Part shown: in pieces, positions 9,224 through 18,098 of the stretch
Layout of the letters: every line of letters begins with the position of its first letter
Numbering within the stretch: position 1 is the first letter of the stretch
NCBI GenBank assembly: GCA_050485385.1
Contig: JBJHBG010000002.1
Coordinates: 19,496-83,495 of the forward strand
Direction: 5' to 3'
From: RECO01 sp050485385
GTDB taxonomy: Bacteria; Pseudomonadota; Alphaproteobacteria; Geminicoccales; Geminicoccaceae
Length of the DNA: 64,000 nucleotides
Notes under the pieces: model-generated
What the model saw: the letters and a program-made list of their open reading frames with translations, nothing else
Database searches by the model: none
Told to the model about the DNA's origin: nothing
Program-made: the position numbers and the translations under genes

Positions 9224-10207
9224 CTACATCTCGTTGGCGAACACCGTCTCGCGGACGGTCGGCAACAGCTCCTCGATGTTCTCGCTGGTGACGACCAGGA
9301 TCGGCACCAGGATCTCCTTCTCCGGCGTGCCGCCGTTCAGGTGCTCGATCATCGCCTCGCCCGAGCGCACGCCCATGAGGTAGGGCTGCTGCATGCCCGA
9401 CGCGACGATGTCGCCGGACTTCAACAGGTCGACGAAGTCGGGGATGCCGTCGAAGGCGGCGACCAGCACCTCGCCGTCCCGCCGGGCGGCGCGGATGGCG
9501 CGCAGCGCGCCGATCGCCGGCTGGTCGGTCTGGATGAACATGGCGCGCATGTCCGGGTTGGCCGTCAGCATGTCCTGGGTGAAGCGGAACGTCTCGTCCG
9601 CGGTGTAGGACTGCATCTGCTGCAAGCCGGCCTCGCGCGTGATTCCGGCCTCCTCCATCGCCGAGCGGAAGCCGGCGGTGCGCTCCTGGCCGTTCTTTCT
9701 GGCCTGGGAGATCGTGACGAGTCCGACCGACCCGTCCTCCCAGCCCCGCTCCTGCATCGCTGCGGCGAGCGCCTCGCCGGTGCCGTGCGCGCCCTCGTAG
9801 TTGTCGGAGATGATGAAGGAGACGTACTCGCCGCTATTGGTGCCGATGTCGGCGATCACCACCGGGATGCCGGCCTGCTGGGCGAGTTCCAGGATGCCCG
9901 GCGCGGTCGAGCTGTCGGTCGGCGAGATGACGATGCCGGCGACGCCGCGGGCGATGGCGTCCTGAGCGTTCTGCCGCTGCACCTGGGCGCTGTTGCGGCT
10001 GTCGAAGGCCTGGAACGCATAGCCGGCGTCGGTCGCCGCCTTCTCCACCCCCTTCGACAGGTAGCGCCAGAACGGCAGGTCGAGGCCGGGGGTGAGGTAG
10101 ACGATCTCGCCCTGGCTCTGCGCAGACGCGGGCAAGGGTGCCGCGGCAACGAGGGCGGCGGCGGCAAGAACCGGCAGGATCGACCTGCGGCAGAAATCGA
10201 GGCTCAT
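9224..10207 (-). CDS. Ribose-type sugar ABC transporter substrate-binding protein
   Basis: Periplasmic binding protein of the periplasmic-binding-4 (RbsB-like) family, 327 residues. An N-terminal signal peptide (basic start MSLDFCRR, hydrophobic core, PASAQS cleavage region near residue 30) marks export. The mature part has the two-lobe family pattern: GLDLPFWRYLSKGVEKAA for the first lobe, ISPTDSSTAPGILELAQ and VVIADIGTNSGEYVS for the ligand cleft, and AAFDGIPDFVDLLKSGDIVAS in the second lobe. It is the first gene of the operon binding protein-ATPase-permease-lactonase, so the promoter should lie in the 147 bp between it and the neighbouring CUT1 ATPase gene. The ligand is probably a pentose-like sugar, with D-apiose as the best guess because of the lactonase. 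Confidence 0.9.
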   Translation of the reverse strand: MSLDFCRRSILPVLAAAALVAAAPLPASAQSQGEIVYLTPGLDLPFWRYLSKGVEKAATDAGYAFQAFDSRNSAQVQRQNAQDAIARGVAGIVISPTDSSTAPGILELAQQAGIPVVIADIGTNSGEYVSFIISDNYEGAHGTGEALAAAMQERGWEDGSVGLVTISQARKNGQERTAGFRSAMEEAGITREAGLQQMQSYTADETFRFTQDMLTANPDMRAMFIQTDQPAIGALRAIRAARRDGEVLVAAFDGIPDFVDLLKSGDIVASGMQQPYLMGVRSGEAMIEHLNGGTPEKEILVPILVVTSENIEELLPTVRETVFANEM

Positions 10208-10354
10208 GGCGGGCTCCCTGATCGTTCGTTGGGGACTGGCACATCAGGGGCGCGCACGAGCGCCGGAAGCGGATGGACCCTGTCCACCGCGGTCCCGGTG
10301 TCGTGCCTCCCTGGCGACGCCGAGAAAGTCGTTTCGACCTTCCGCCGCACGCTA

Positions 10355-11454
<1,100 letters not shown>

Positions 11455-11458
<4 letters not shown>

Positions 11459-12261
11459 CCCTTGACGGCTCCCATGCTGATGCCGCGGACGAGAAAGCGC
11501 TGCATCGTGCCGACGATCAGCATCATCGGCAGCACGCCGAGCATGCTCATCGCCCCGATCTTCGACCAGAAGGTGGATTGCGAGCCGAAATAGCCCGTAA
11601 CCTGCACCGGAAACGTCACCACCTCGCTGCGCGTCAGGATCAAGGCGAAGAGAAAGTCGTTCCAGGCGAAAACGAACGTAAAGACGGCGGTGGCGAACAT
11701 GCCGCCTTTGACCATCGGCAGCACGACCCGCCACAGCACCTGCCAGTTGGTGAGGCCGTCGACCAGCGCACTCTGCTCCAGCTCGATCGGCACGTCCTGG
11801 AGATAGCCGCGCATCATCCAGATGACGTAGGGGGTGTTGAAGGCGACGTAGAGCGTGATGAGGCCCTGATAGGTGTCGATCCAGCCGAGGCCGACGAACA
11901 GGAGGAAGACGGGAAAGGCGATGCAGATGGGTGGGATCAGGCGCTGGCTGATCACCCAGATGGCGAAGTGGTCGCCGCCGGTGCGAAAGCGCGTCATCGA
12001 ATAGGCGGCCATGGTGCCGACGACCATGGCGATCACCGTGCTGATGCCGGCGGTGACCAGCGAGTTGTAGACCGCCCAGGCGTCGCCGTCGCGAAACAAC
12101 GTCCAGTAGCTGTTGAGGTGCAGTTGGCTCGGCCACCAGACCGGCGGCGAGGAGAAGATCTCGTCCGGCGTCTTCACCGAAATGGCCGCCAGCCAGTAGA
12201 GCGGGAAGACGAACAAAACCGCCACCGCAATGGCGCCGGCGAGGCGGATCGGCCGGCTCAC
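11455..12261 (-). CDS. CUT1-type ABC transporter permease (MalG-like)
   Basis: Inner-membrane permease of 268 residues with six predicted membrane segments. The N terminus has the MalG-type first helix (LAGAIAVAVLFVFPLYWLAA) followed by a periplasmic loop. The EAA-like coupling loop reads ELEQSALVDGLTNWQVLWRV, near residue 185. The start is the GTG at 12261, which overlaps the stop of the upstream permease by 4 nt (GTGA); the stop in turn overlaps the ATPase start. The three genes therefore form a tightly coupled set. It pairs with the MalF-like permease to form the heterodimeric membrane pore of the CUT1 importer. Function within the complex is clear; cargo is unknown. Confidence 0.9.
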
Positions 12262-13145
12262 CTTTGCACCTCCATCCGCTTCAAGAGCAGGATCAAAAGG
12301 GCGGTGAGCGAGAGCACGACCAACAGCGCCATGGCGGCCGAATAGGAGATGTCGAACTCGCGGAAGGCCATCTGGTAGGCATAGATCGAGATGGTCTCGG
12401 TCATGGTGCCGGGGCCGCCCTGGGTCAGCGTCCAGATGACGTCGAACAGGCGGATCAGGTCGAGCCCGCGGATCAACAGCGCCACGAACAGCACCGGGGC
12501 GATGGCCGGCAGGACCAGCCGGCGGAAGACGGTGAACCAGGATGCACCGTCGATCTCGGCCGCCTCCATCTGCTCGCGGTCGAGATTGGCCAGTGCCGCC
12601 AGGATGATCAGGAACATGAAGGGCGTCCACTGCCAGACCTCGGCCATCAGGATCGCCGGCCAGACGAGGTGCGGCTGGATGGTCCAGAGGAGTTGCACCT
12701 CGTGGCCCGCGAACCAACCGATGATCTGGTTCATCGGCCCGAAGCGGTGGTCCAGGATCAGTCGCCAGATCGCCCCCGCCACGATCGGCGCGATGACGGT
12801 CGGCAGGACGAGCAGCGCGAGCAGCACCTTCTTGAACGGAAAGTCCTCGAGAAACAGCAGCGCCAGCGCGAAGCCGAAGACGAGTTGCAAGGGCAGCGCC
12901 AAGGCGGTGACGAAGGCCGTGTGGCCGATCGCCCGCCAGAGCCTGCGGTCCTCGAACAGCCGCGCGTAATGGACGAAGCCGTGAAAGCTCGTGTCGTCCT
13001 CGAACATCGTGATGTTCTGAAAAGACGTCAAAAGGAGCTGGATCAGCGGATAGAGGCCGATCAGCAGGATGACGAACACGGCCGGGGCGATCAGCAGGTA
13101 GCGGACCTTGCGGTCGCCGACCGAGGTGAGGACGGGTGCGCTCAC
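12258..13145 (-). CDS. CUT1-type ABC transporter permease (MalF-like)
   Basis: Inner-membrane permease of about 295 residues and six membrane segments, partner of the MalG-like subunit. The coupling loop is REQMEAAEIDGASWFTVFRR, ahead of VLPAIAPVLFVALLIRGLD. The start is uncertain. I give the GTG at 13145 (protein begins MSAPVLTSVG), which places the first hydrophobic helix normally. A TTG at 13169 in the same frame would add eight residues but would begin next to the hairpin of the intercistronic repeat. Neither has a strong ribosome-binding site. About 145 bp separate it from the binding-protein gene upstream, and that gap is filled by the repeat described separately. It overlaps the next permease by 4 nt. 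Confidence 0.88.
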   Translation of the reverse strand: MSAPVLTSVGDRKVRYLLIAPAVFVILLIGLYPLIQLLLTSFQNITMFEDDTSFHGFVHYARLFEDRRLWRAIGHTAFVTALALPLQLVFGFALALLFLEDFPFKKVLLALLVLPTVIAPIVAGAIWRLILDHRFGPMNQIIGWFAGHEVQLLWTIQPHLVWPAILMAEVWQWTPFMFLIILAALANLDREQMEAAEIDGASWFTVFRRLVLPAIAPVLFVALLIRGLDLIRLFDVIWTLTQGGPGTMTETISIYAYQMAFREFDISYSAAMALLVVLSLTALLILLLKRMEVQR

Positions 13146-13173
13146 GGGCGGCAGCTCGAAGGCAAGCAACAGC

Positions 13174-13269
13174 GAGGGGGCTTTTGGCCCCCTCGGATCC
13201 CCGAGCGGCGGCCGAGGCCGCCGCCAATTCTCAGGGGGGTTTCAGGGGGGACCATCAAGTCCCCCCTGA
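13174..13269. repeat. Intergenic multi-hairpin repeat, copy A (between binding-protein and permease genes)
   Basis: Two perfect inverted repeats frame the element. The first is GAGGGGGC/GCCCCCTC with a 5-nt TTTTG loop (13174-13194). The second is an 11-bp stem TCAGGGGGGAC/GTCCCCCCTGA with loop CATCAA (13242-13269). Between them lie a GC-rich palindrome around GGCCGAGGCC and the string ATTCTCAGGGGGG. The same order of modules recurs at 17133-17201, and parts recur at 19703-19728 and 63832-63950, so this is a dispersed repeat and not a chance hairpin. It sits inside an operon, between binding protein and first permease, the same location as the REP element between malE and malF in E. coli. Confidence 0.8.
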
Positions 13270-13289
13270 TCACGTCGTCCGACACGGCG

Positions 13290-14729
13290 TCAGTTCGCCG
13301 GATAGGCGTTCGGCTTGCTCGACCAGTCGGCGTAGACGCGCTTTTGGTTCTCCACGCCGATGCGATCGGTGAGCTGGTCCCACTGCGCCGCGAGGTCGTC
13401 GAGGATCGCCTGCGCGTCTTCGCCGCCCCAGAGCCGGCTGAGCGCCTGGCGGATGCCCTCCTCGTAGCGGTCGGTCTGGATGAGCGAGAGGTCCAAGAGG
13501 CCGGTCTCCGCCCCGCGCTTCAAGGTCTCCAGGTACTCGGGCGCCTCCGGCCACAGCGCCATGTATTCCTCGCTGGTGAAGTGGCTCTCGCGGAAGGGAT
13601 CCCTGAGCGCATAGGGCAGCATGACGCGCTGCAGGCTGATCTCCTCGCTGTTCATCCACTGGACGAACAGATAGGCCGCCTCCTTGTTGCGGCTGCCGGA
13701 GGCGACCGAGAGCGAGAAGCCGACCGCCAACTCGGGATGGCCGCCCGGCGTCGGCGCGTAGCCGATCAGGCCCGCGACGCGGCTCTCCGGCAGCCAGGCG
13801 AGCGCCTCGCTGTCGCGGCCGTAGCCGGCGGCCCAGCGGCCGACGGGGGGCCAGGAGATGGCCATCGCACTCTCGCCCGACAGCAGGCTCTGCAACACCT
13901 CGACGAAGCCCCATTGCTGCACGCCCGGCGGCATCCACTCGCCCTCGGCGCGCATCTGCTCCAGCACCTGCCGCCCGATCTCCCCGTTGACCTGGGCGCG
14001 CATGGTCTCCGGATCGAAGAAGCGGCCGCCGGCGGTGCGGTAGCGCTCCTGGAACATGTACTGGGCGTTGCCGGGCGCGTGGATGTAGCTGCCGCCGTAC
14101 ATTTCCGGCGCCTTCATCTCGGTGATGAACGCCCCGACCTGGCCGAATTCCTCCCAGCTCTCCGGCACCCTCAGCTCCTCGCCGAAGCGCTCCCGGTAGG
14201 CCGCCTGCAAGGCCTCGTCGCCGAACACGTCGGTGCGGTAGTAGAGCACCAGCACGTCGCCGTCGTCGGGCAGCCCGTAGGTGGTGCCTTCCACGGTCAT
14301 CCAGTTGTCGCGGTAGACCGGCAGGATGGCGTCCACCTCGTCGGTGAAGCCGTAGCGCTCCATGAAGTCGTCGAGCGGCTCGAGCGCCCCTGCCAGCGCC
14401 AGGTCGGGCATCTGGTTGGGGATGACGTTCAACACGTCGTAGGCGCCGGTGCGGCCCCTGTGCTCCTGCATGATGCGGGTGAAGATCTGATCGACCGGCA
14501 CCTCGATCACGTTGACGCGGATGCCCGTCAGTTCCTCCCACATGGGACCGGTGAAGGTCTTGGGATCGAGCGGCTGCAGCCCCGCCTCGTAGAGCACGTT
14601 GAGGGTGATGCCGCTGTACTGCTTGGCCTCCTCGACGGCCCGGTCGGCGGCGCTTTGGGCCAAGGCTTGGCCCGCAAGCGAAACGACGGCCGCGCTTGCC
14701 AGCACGGCTCCGAAACGACGTCTCTTCAT
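13290..14729 (-). CDS. CUT1-type ABC transporter substrate-binding protein
   Basis: Periplasmic solute-binding protein of family 1 (sugar type), 479 residues. The basic start MKRRRFG, a hydrophobic stretch and AGQALAQS near residue 25 form a signal peptide. The body shows TFTGPMWEELTGIRVNVIEV, AYDVLNVIPNQMPDL, and GDVLVLYYRTDVFGDEAL (split domain contacts), and near the end repeated Trp/Tyr-rich segments typical of carbohydrate binders. The ATG at 14729 has a GGGGGC ribosome site 5-10 nt upstream; the frame is open further but unlike protein. It is the first gene of the operon binding protein-permease-permease-ATPase and is divergent from the adenylate cyclase. A strongly expressed binding protein followed by a hairpin-rich gap is a common way to lower downstream expression. 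Confidence 0.9.
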   Translation of the reverse strand: MKRRRFGAVLASAAVVSLAGQALAQSAADRAVEEAKQYSGITLNVLYEAGLQPLDPKTFTGPMWEELTGIRVNVIEVPVDQIFTRIMQEHRGRTGAYDVLNVIPNQMPDLALAGALEPLDDFMERYGFTDEVDAILPVYRDNWMTVEGTTYGLPDDGDVLVLYYRTDVFGDEALQAAYRERFGEELRVPESWEEFGQVGAFITEMKAPEMYGGSYIHAPGNAQYMFQERYRTAGGRFFDPETMRAQVNGEIGRQVLEQMRAEGEWMPPGVQQWGFVEVLQSLLSGESAMAISWPPVGRWAAGYGRDSEALAWLPESRVAGLIGYAPTPGGHPELAVGFSLSVASGSRNKEAAYLFVQWMNSEEISLQRVMLPYALRDPFRESHFTSEEYMALWPEAPEYLETLKRGAETGLLDLSLIQTDRYEEGIRQALSRLWGGEDAQAILDDLAAQWDQLTDRIGVENQKRVYADWSSKPNAYPAN

Positions 14730-14941
14730 CGTTGCCCCCTGATCAGGTTTTCGACGCTCGTACACGGATCGATTGCAGATTTCCATGCACCTGACGAGCC
14801 CTTCGTGTGGCTGGGGCAACGCGCGCGGTCAAAGGCGCATCGCGGCCTCGAGGTCCGGCTCGCGCGGCCCGTCGGCGCCCCGGGCTTGCGCCGGGCCGAG
14901 CGCTGCACGACGCTGGCCCTCGAACCGTTACGGAAACGCCC

Positions 14942-16147
14942 ATGCAGCAAGATCCGGCCCTCGAATGGCTCCTGACACAGAGCGTCGCGGGCTTGGCCGA
15001 ACGCGAGCTCCTGCGCGGGACGTGCCTGCGGGCCGCCGCGACGGGCCTGCCCGTCGCCCGCGCGCTGACCTTGGTCGACATGCTCGATCCGGAGCTGGAA
15101 GGACGGGGCTTCCGCTGGCGCGACGATGCGCCGGAGGGCGACGTGTTCGCCTACGGCAGCTCGACCGAAGGCGAAGGCGCCGACGCATGGTCGGGTTCGC
15201 CCTTCCACCGCCTGGTAGAATGCGGCGGCGACGAGTTCCGCGTCCGCTTGGGGCACGGCGAGCGCGCCGACACGCCGATGATGGACGAGCTCGCAGCCGA
15301 GGGGCTGACCGACTACGTGGCCTTCGTCCACCGCATCGCCGCAGCCGATGCGATCGGCGAGATGGACGCCATCTATTCGAGCTTCGCGACGCGCGCACCG
15401 GACGGCTTCGACGACGCGGGGCTGGCGCGGCTCCGACGTCTCGGCACCGCGCTCGCCCTCGCCATGAAGGCGGCAGCCCTCGGCCGCGTGACACGCACCC
15501 TCGCCCGCGTCTATCTCGGCCCCGGTGCGGCGGAGACGGTGTTGCGCGGCCGTCTCCTGCGCGGCATGGCCGAGCGGATCGAGGCGGTCTTGTGGTTCTC
15601 GGATCTGCGCGGCTTCACGACCATCGCCGACACGGCCGACCCTGCGGATGTCATCCCCTTCCTCAACGACTACGCGGAAGCGGCCATCGCGGCGATCCAC
15701 GACGCCGGTGGCGAAACGCTGAAGTTGATCGGCGACGGCGTGCTCGCCGTCTTCCGGCGCGGCGATGCCGCTGCGTGCGGGGTCCAGGCGCTGGCGGCGG
15801 AGAGGGCGTTCCGGCAGCGGCTCGACGCCCTCTGCCGGTGCCGGACCGAGGCTGGCAAACCGGCCACCTCGGCCTATGTGGGCCTGCACGCGGGCGACGT
15901 CTTCTACGGCNNNNNNNNNNCCGAGCGGTTGGATTTCACCGTCGTCGGCCCGGCGGTCAACGAGGTCAGCCGCATCGCCGCGATGTGCCGCTCGACCGAC
16001 CGTCCGCTGCTCGTCTCCGAAGCGCTGCACGCGGCCCTGCCGGCAGAAACCCGCGCGCGGCTCGTCTCCACCGGCCGCTTCGCCCTGCGTGGCGTCGGCC
16101 GCGCCCAGCACCTCTACACGCTCGATCCGGCAGACCTCGCCGGCTGA
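14942..16147 (+). CDS. Class III adenylate/guanylate cyclase (contains 10-N gap)
   Basis: Nucleotide cyclase of about 401 residues. The N-terminal 205 residues are a region seen in alphaproteobacterial cyclases with no clear domain name; the C-terminal half is the catalytic domain. Key residues are visible: metal Asp221 in WFSDLRGFTT, Lys261 and metal Asp265 in LKLIGDG, base-recognising Asp331 in RLDFTVVG, and Asn340 and Arg344 in NEVSR. A lysine and aspartate at the base-recognition sites predict ATP as substrate and cAMP as product. The run of ten N (15911-15920) replaces about four codons inside the usual YGNxG motif, and the reading frame resumes correctly on the far side. The ATG at 14942 has only a weak ribosome site. 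It is divergent from the CUT1 transporter operon, so a cAMP link to sugar uptake is possible but unproven. Confidence 0.87.
   Translation: MQQDPALEWLLTQSVAGLAERELLRGTCLRAAATGLPVARALTLVDMLDPELEGRGFRWRDDAPEGDVFAYGSSTEGEGADAWSGSPFHRLVECGGDEFRVRLGHGERADTPMMDELAAEGLTDYVAFVHRIAAADAIGEMDAIYSSFATRAPDGFDDAGLARLRRLGTALALAMKAAALGRVTRTLARVYLGPGAAETVLRGRLLRGMAERIEAVLWFSDLRGFTTIADTADPADVIPFLNDYAEAAIAAIHDAGGETLKLIGDGVLAVFRRGDAAACGVQALAAERAFRQRLDALCRCRTEAGKPATSAYVGLHAGDVFYGXXXXERLDFTVVGPAVNEVSRIAAMCRSTDRPLLVSEALHAALPAETRARLVSTGRFALRGVGRAQHLYTLDPADLAG
15911..15920. other. Undetermined bases (10 N) within the cyclase gene
   Basis: Ten consecutive N follow the codons for VFYG and precede cc-gag-cgg (partial codon, Glu, Arg). 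Family cyclases read YGNIG[SA] at this point, which would need three full codons plus one base. That is exactly ten bases, and the last codon is already fixed as Ncc (Ser, Pro, Thr or Ala). The frame is preserved, so the gap length appears to be true and not a filler. Confidence 0.9.
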
Positions 16148-16154
16148 GACGCCT

Positions 16155-17105
16155 CTATCTCGGCCGCTCGTCGCCGACGACGGGCTTGGGCGGGCGGCCG
16201 GGGAGAAGCCCCTCGGGGCGGAGGATCAGGATGACCTGGAGCAGGAGGCCGATCAGGAGGACGCGGGCGGCACCGCCCTGCGTCACGTACTGGTCGGGCA
16301 ATTGATTGATGACGAACTCGGTGCCGGACCAGATGCCCCAAATCACCATGGCACCGAGGATGGCCCCCTTGTTGTTGCCGGAGCCGCCGGCGATCAGCAT
16401 GACCCAGACGATGAAGGTGGCGAAGATCGGATCGAACGCCTCGGGACTGATGAAGCCGATGAAGTGGGCGTAGTAGGCGCCGGCCAAGCCCATCACCGAG
16501 GCGCCGAAGACGAAGGCCTGGAGGCGGAAGACGAGACTGTTCTTGCCCATGGCGCGGGCGGCAGTCTCGTTGTCGCGGATGGCGCGCAGCACCCGGCCCC
16601 AGGGCGAGCGGTAGGCGCGCTCGTTGGCCCAATAGACCAACGCCACGAGGATCACGGCGATCAGCAGCATGAGCTGCGGCGTGGTGATCGGCAGGTCGGC
16701 GGCACTGGGCCGCGGGATACCGGCCATGCCCCGCACACCGTTGGTCAGCCACTCCTCGTTCTTGAGCACGAGCCGCACGATCTCGGCGATGCCGATCGAG
16801 GCGATGGCGAGGTAGTCGGATCTGAGGTTCAGCGTGATCGCGCCGATGGCCGCGGCCAGGAGCCCCGCCGTCACCATGGCGCCGACGAAGCCGACGGACA
16901 AGGGTAGCCCGAAGCCGCCCAAGTGGTTGGGACTGGCCCCTGTCGTGAGGATGGCACTGGTGTAGGCGCCGACGGCGAAGAACGCGGCGATGCCGACGTT
17001 CAGCATGCCGGTGTAGCCCCACTGCACGTTCAGCCCGAGGGCGAGGAGCGCGTACATCGAGGCGAAGGAGAGGAAGAAGACGCCGTAGGCGAGAAGGCCG
17101 TCCAT
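16155..17105 (-). CDS. livM: Branched-chain amino acid-type ABC permease (LivM family)
   Basis: Inner-membrane permease of 316 residues with about eight to ten hydrophobic segments. LivM features are LNVQWGYTGMLNVGIAAFFAVG near the N terminus (given in part: VQWGYTGMLNVG), RSDYLAIASIGIAEIVR, and the coupling region AIRDNETAARAMGKN. It ends LILRPEGLLPGR, a common LivM tail. The ATG at 17105 gives a normal N-terminal helix; the frame stays open upstream into the repeat region but codes for nothing recognisable. It is the last gene of the livG-livF-livH-livM run and is separated from livH by 123 bp holding repeat copy B. Cargo could be branched-chain amino acids, urea or short amides; the window has no binding protein to decide. 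Confidence 0.9.
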   Translation of the reverse strand: MDGLLAYGVFFLSFASMYALLALGLNVQWGYTGMLNVGIAAFFAVGAYTSAILTTGASPNHLGGFGLPLSVGFVGAMVTAGLLAAAIGAITLNLRSDYLAIASIGIAEIVRLVLKNEEWLTNGVRGMAGIPRPSAADLPITTPQLMLLIAVILVALVYWANERAYRSPWGRVLRAIRDNETAARAMGKNSLVFRLQAFVFGASVMGLAGAYYAHFIGFISPEAFDPIFATFIVWVMLIAGGSGNNKGAILGAMVIWGIWSGTEFVINQLPDQYVTQGGAARVLLIGLLLQVILILRPEGLLPGRPPKPVVGDERPR

Positions 17106-17132
17106 CCTAGCGCCTCCCGGGCGGGGCAGGAG

Positions 17133-17201
17133 CCAGGGGGCTTTCGGCCCCCTGGAACCCCGGCTGACGGCCAAGGCCGGCAGCCCGTGGCATTCTCGGG
17201 G
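17133..17201. repeat. Intergenic multi-hairpin repeat, copy B (between livH and livM)
   Basis: The first module is a perfect 9-bp hairpin CCAGGGGGC/GCCCCCTGG with loop TTTCG (17133-17155). It is followed by AACCCCGG, a palindrome around GGCCAAGGCC, and CATTCTCGGGGGG. Each step has a counterpart in copy A in the same order (GGATCCCCG, GGCCGAGGCC, AATTCTCAGGGGGG). The second long hairpin of copy A is not present here in clear form. Like copy A it lies between two genes of one transporter operon. Confidence 0.75.
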
Positions 17202-17228
17202 GGCGCCGGTTCTTGGCTACCGCCTGCA

Positions 17229-18095
17229 TCAACTGCTCCTCCCGCCGAAGAGCCCGGTGGGGCGGACGATGAGCATGACCACCATGATCGCGAAGGGGAC
17301 CACCGGCGTGTATTGGTTGGGCAGGAACAGGGTCGAGAACTCCATCACCATGCCGATGACGTAGCCGCCGACGATGGCGCCGTAGGGCTTGCCGATGCCG
17401 CCGAGGATGGCCGCGGCGAAGACCGCAAGCAGGATGAACCAGCCCATGTCCGGTTGGAGGCGGGTGTCCATGCCAAGGAAGATGCCGGCGGCGGCGGCGA
17501 GCGCGCCGCCGATGATCCAGGTCCAGACGACGACGCGCTCGGTGTCGATGCCGGAGAGGCGGGCCAGGGTCGGGTTGTCGGCCATGGCACGCATGGCCTT
17601 GCCCTGCTTGGTGCGGGAGAGGAAGAGGTGGACGGCGATCACCAGCAGGATCGCGCCGCCGATGATGTAGAGGTGGCGAACCTGGTAGCGGATGCCCATC
17701 CAGCGCTGGGCGAGTTGGAGCCCGGTCTCGTAGAGCTGGGTGTCGGGACCCCAGATCAACTGGATCGAGGCGCGCAGGATCAGGGCGACGCCAAAGGAAG
17801 AGATCAGCAGGATGACGGGCGGTCGGGTGCGAAAGCGTCGAAACAGCGTACGATCGATCGCAACGGCGACGGCTGCCGTGACGACCATGGCGAGCGGCAC
17901 CGCCAGCCAGAACGGGAAGGCGAGCTGGACGTAGACCATGAAGGCGACGTAGGCGCCAAGCGCCATGAAGTCGCCGTGGGCGAAGTTGGCGAAGCCGAGG
18001 ATGCCGAAGGTGAGCGAGACGCCGATGGCGCCGAGCGCGATGATGCTCCCGAGAACGAGACCGTAGAAGGCGAGCTGGACGATCTCCACGCCCAT
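17229..18095 (-). CDS. livH: Branched-chain amino acid-type ABC permease (LivH family)
   Basis: Inner-membrane permease of 288 residues. LivH hallmarks are GSIIALGAIGVSLTFGILGF at the N terminus, ANFAHGDFMALGAYVAF, the coupling loop KAMRAMADNPTLARLSGID near residue 170, and the ending VMLIVRPTGLFGGR. It pairs with LivM to form the membrane pore of an ABC importer. The ATG at 18095 begins 3 bp after the livF stop, which points to co-transcription and probable coupling. The neighbours give both ATPases and the second permease. Confidence 0.92.
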   Translation of the reverse strand: MGVEIVQLAFYGLVLGSIIALGAIGVSLTFGILGFANFAHGDFMALGAYVAFMVYVQLAFPFWLAVPLAMVVTAAVAVAIDRTLFRRFRTRPPVILLISSFGVALILRASIQLIWGPDTQLYETGLQLAQRWMGIRYQVRHLYIIGGAILLVIAVHLFLSRTKQGKAMRAMADNPTLARLSGIDTERVVVWTWIIGGALAAAAGIFLGMDTRLQPDMGWFILLAVFAAAILGGIGKPYGAIVGGYVIGMVMEFSTLFLPNQYTPVVPFAIMVVMLIVRPTGLFGGRSS

Positions 18096-18098
18096 CGC

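Noticed and set aside
15765..16907. Open frame crossing the N gap and the antisense of livM
   Set aside because: It switches between a shadow of the cyclase and a shadow of livM and has no motif of its own.
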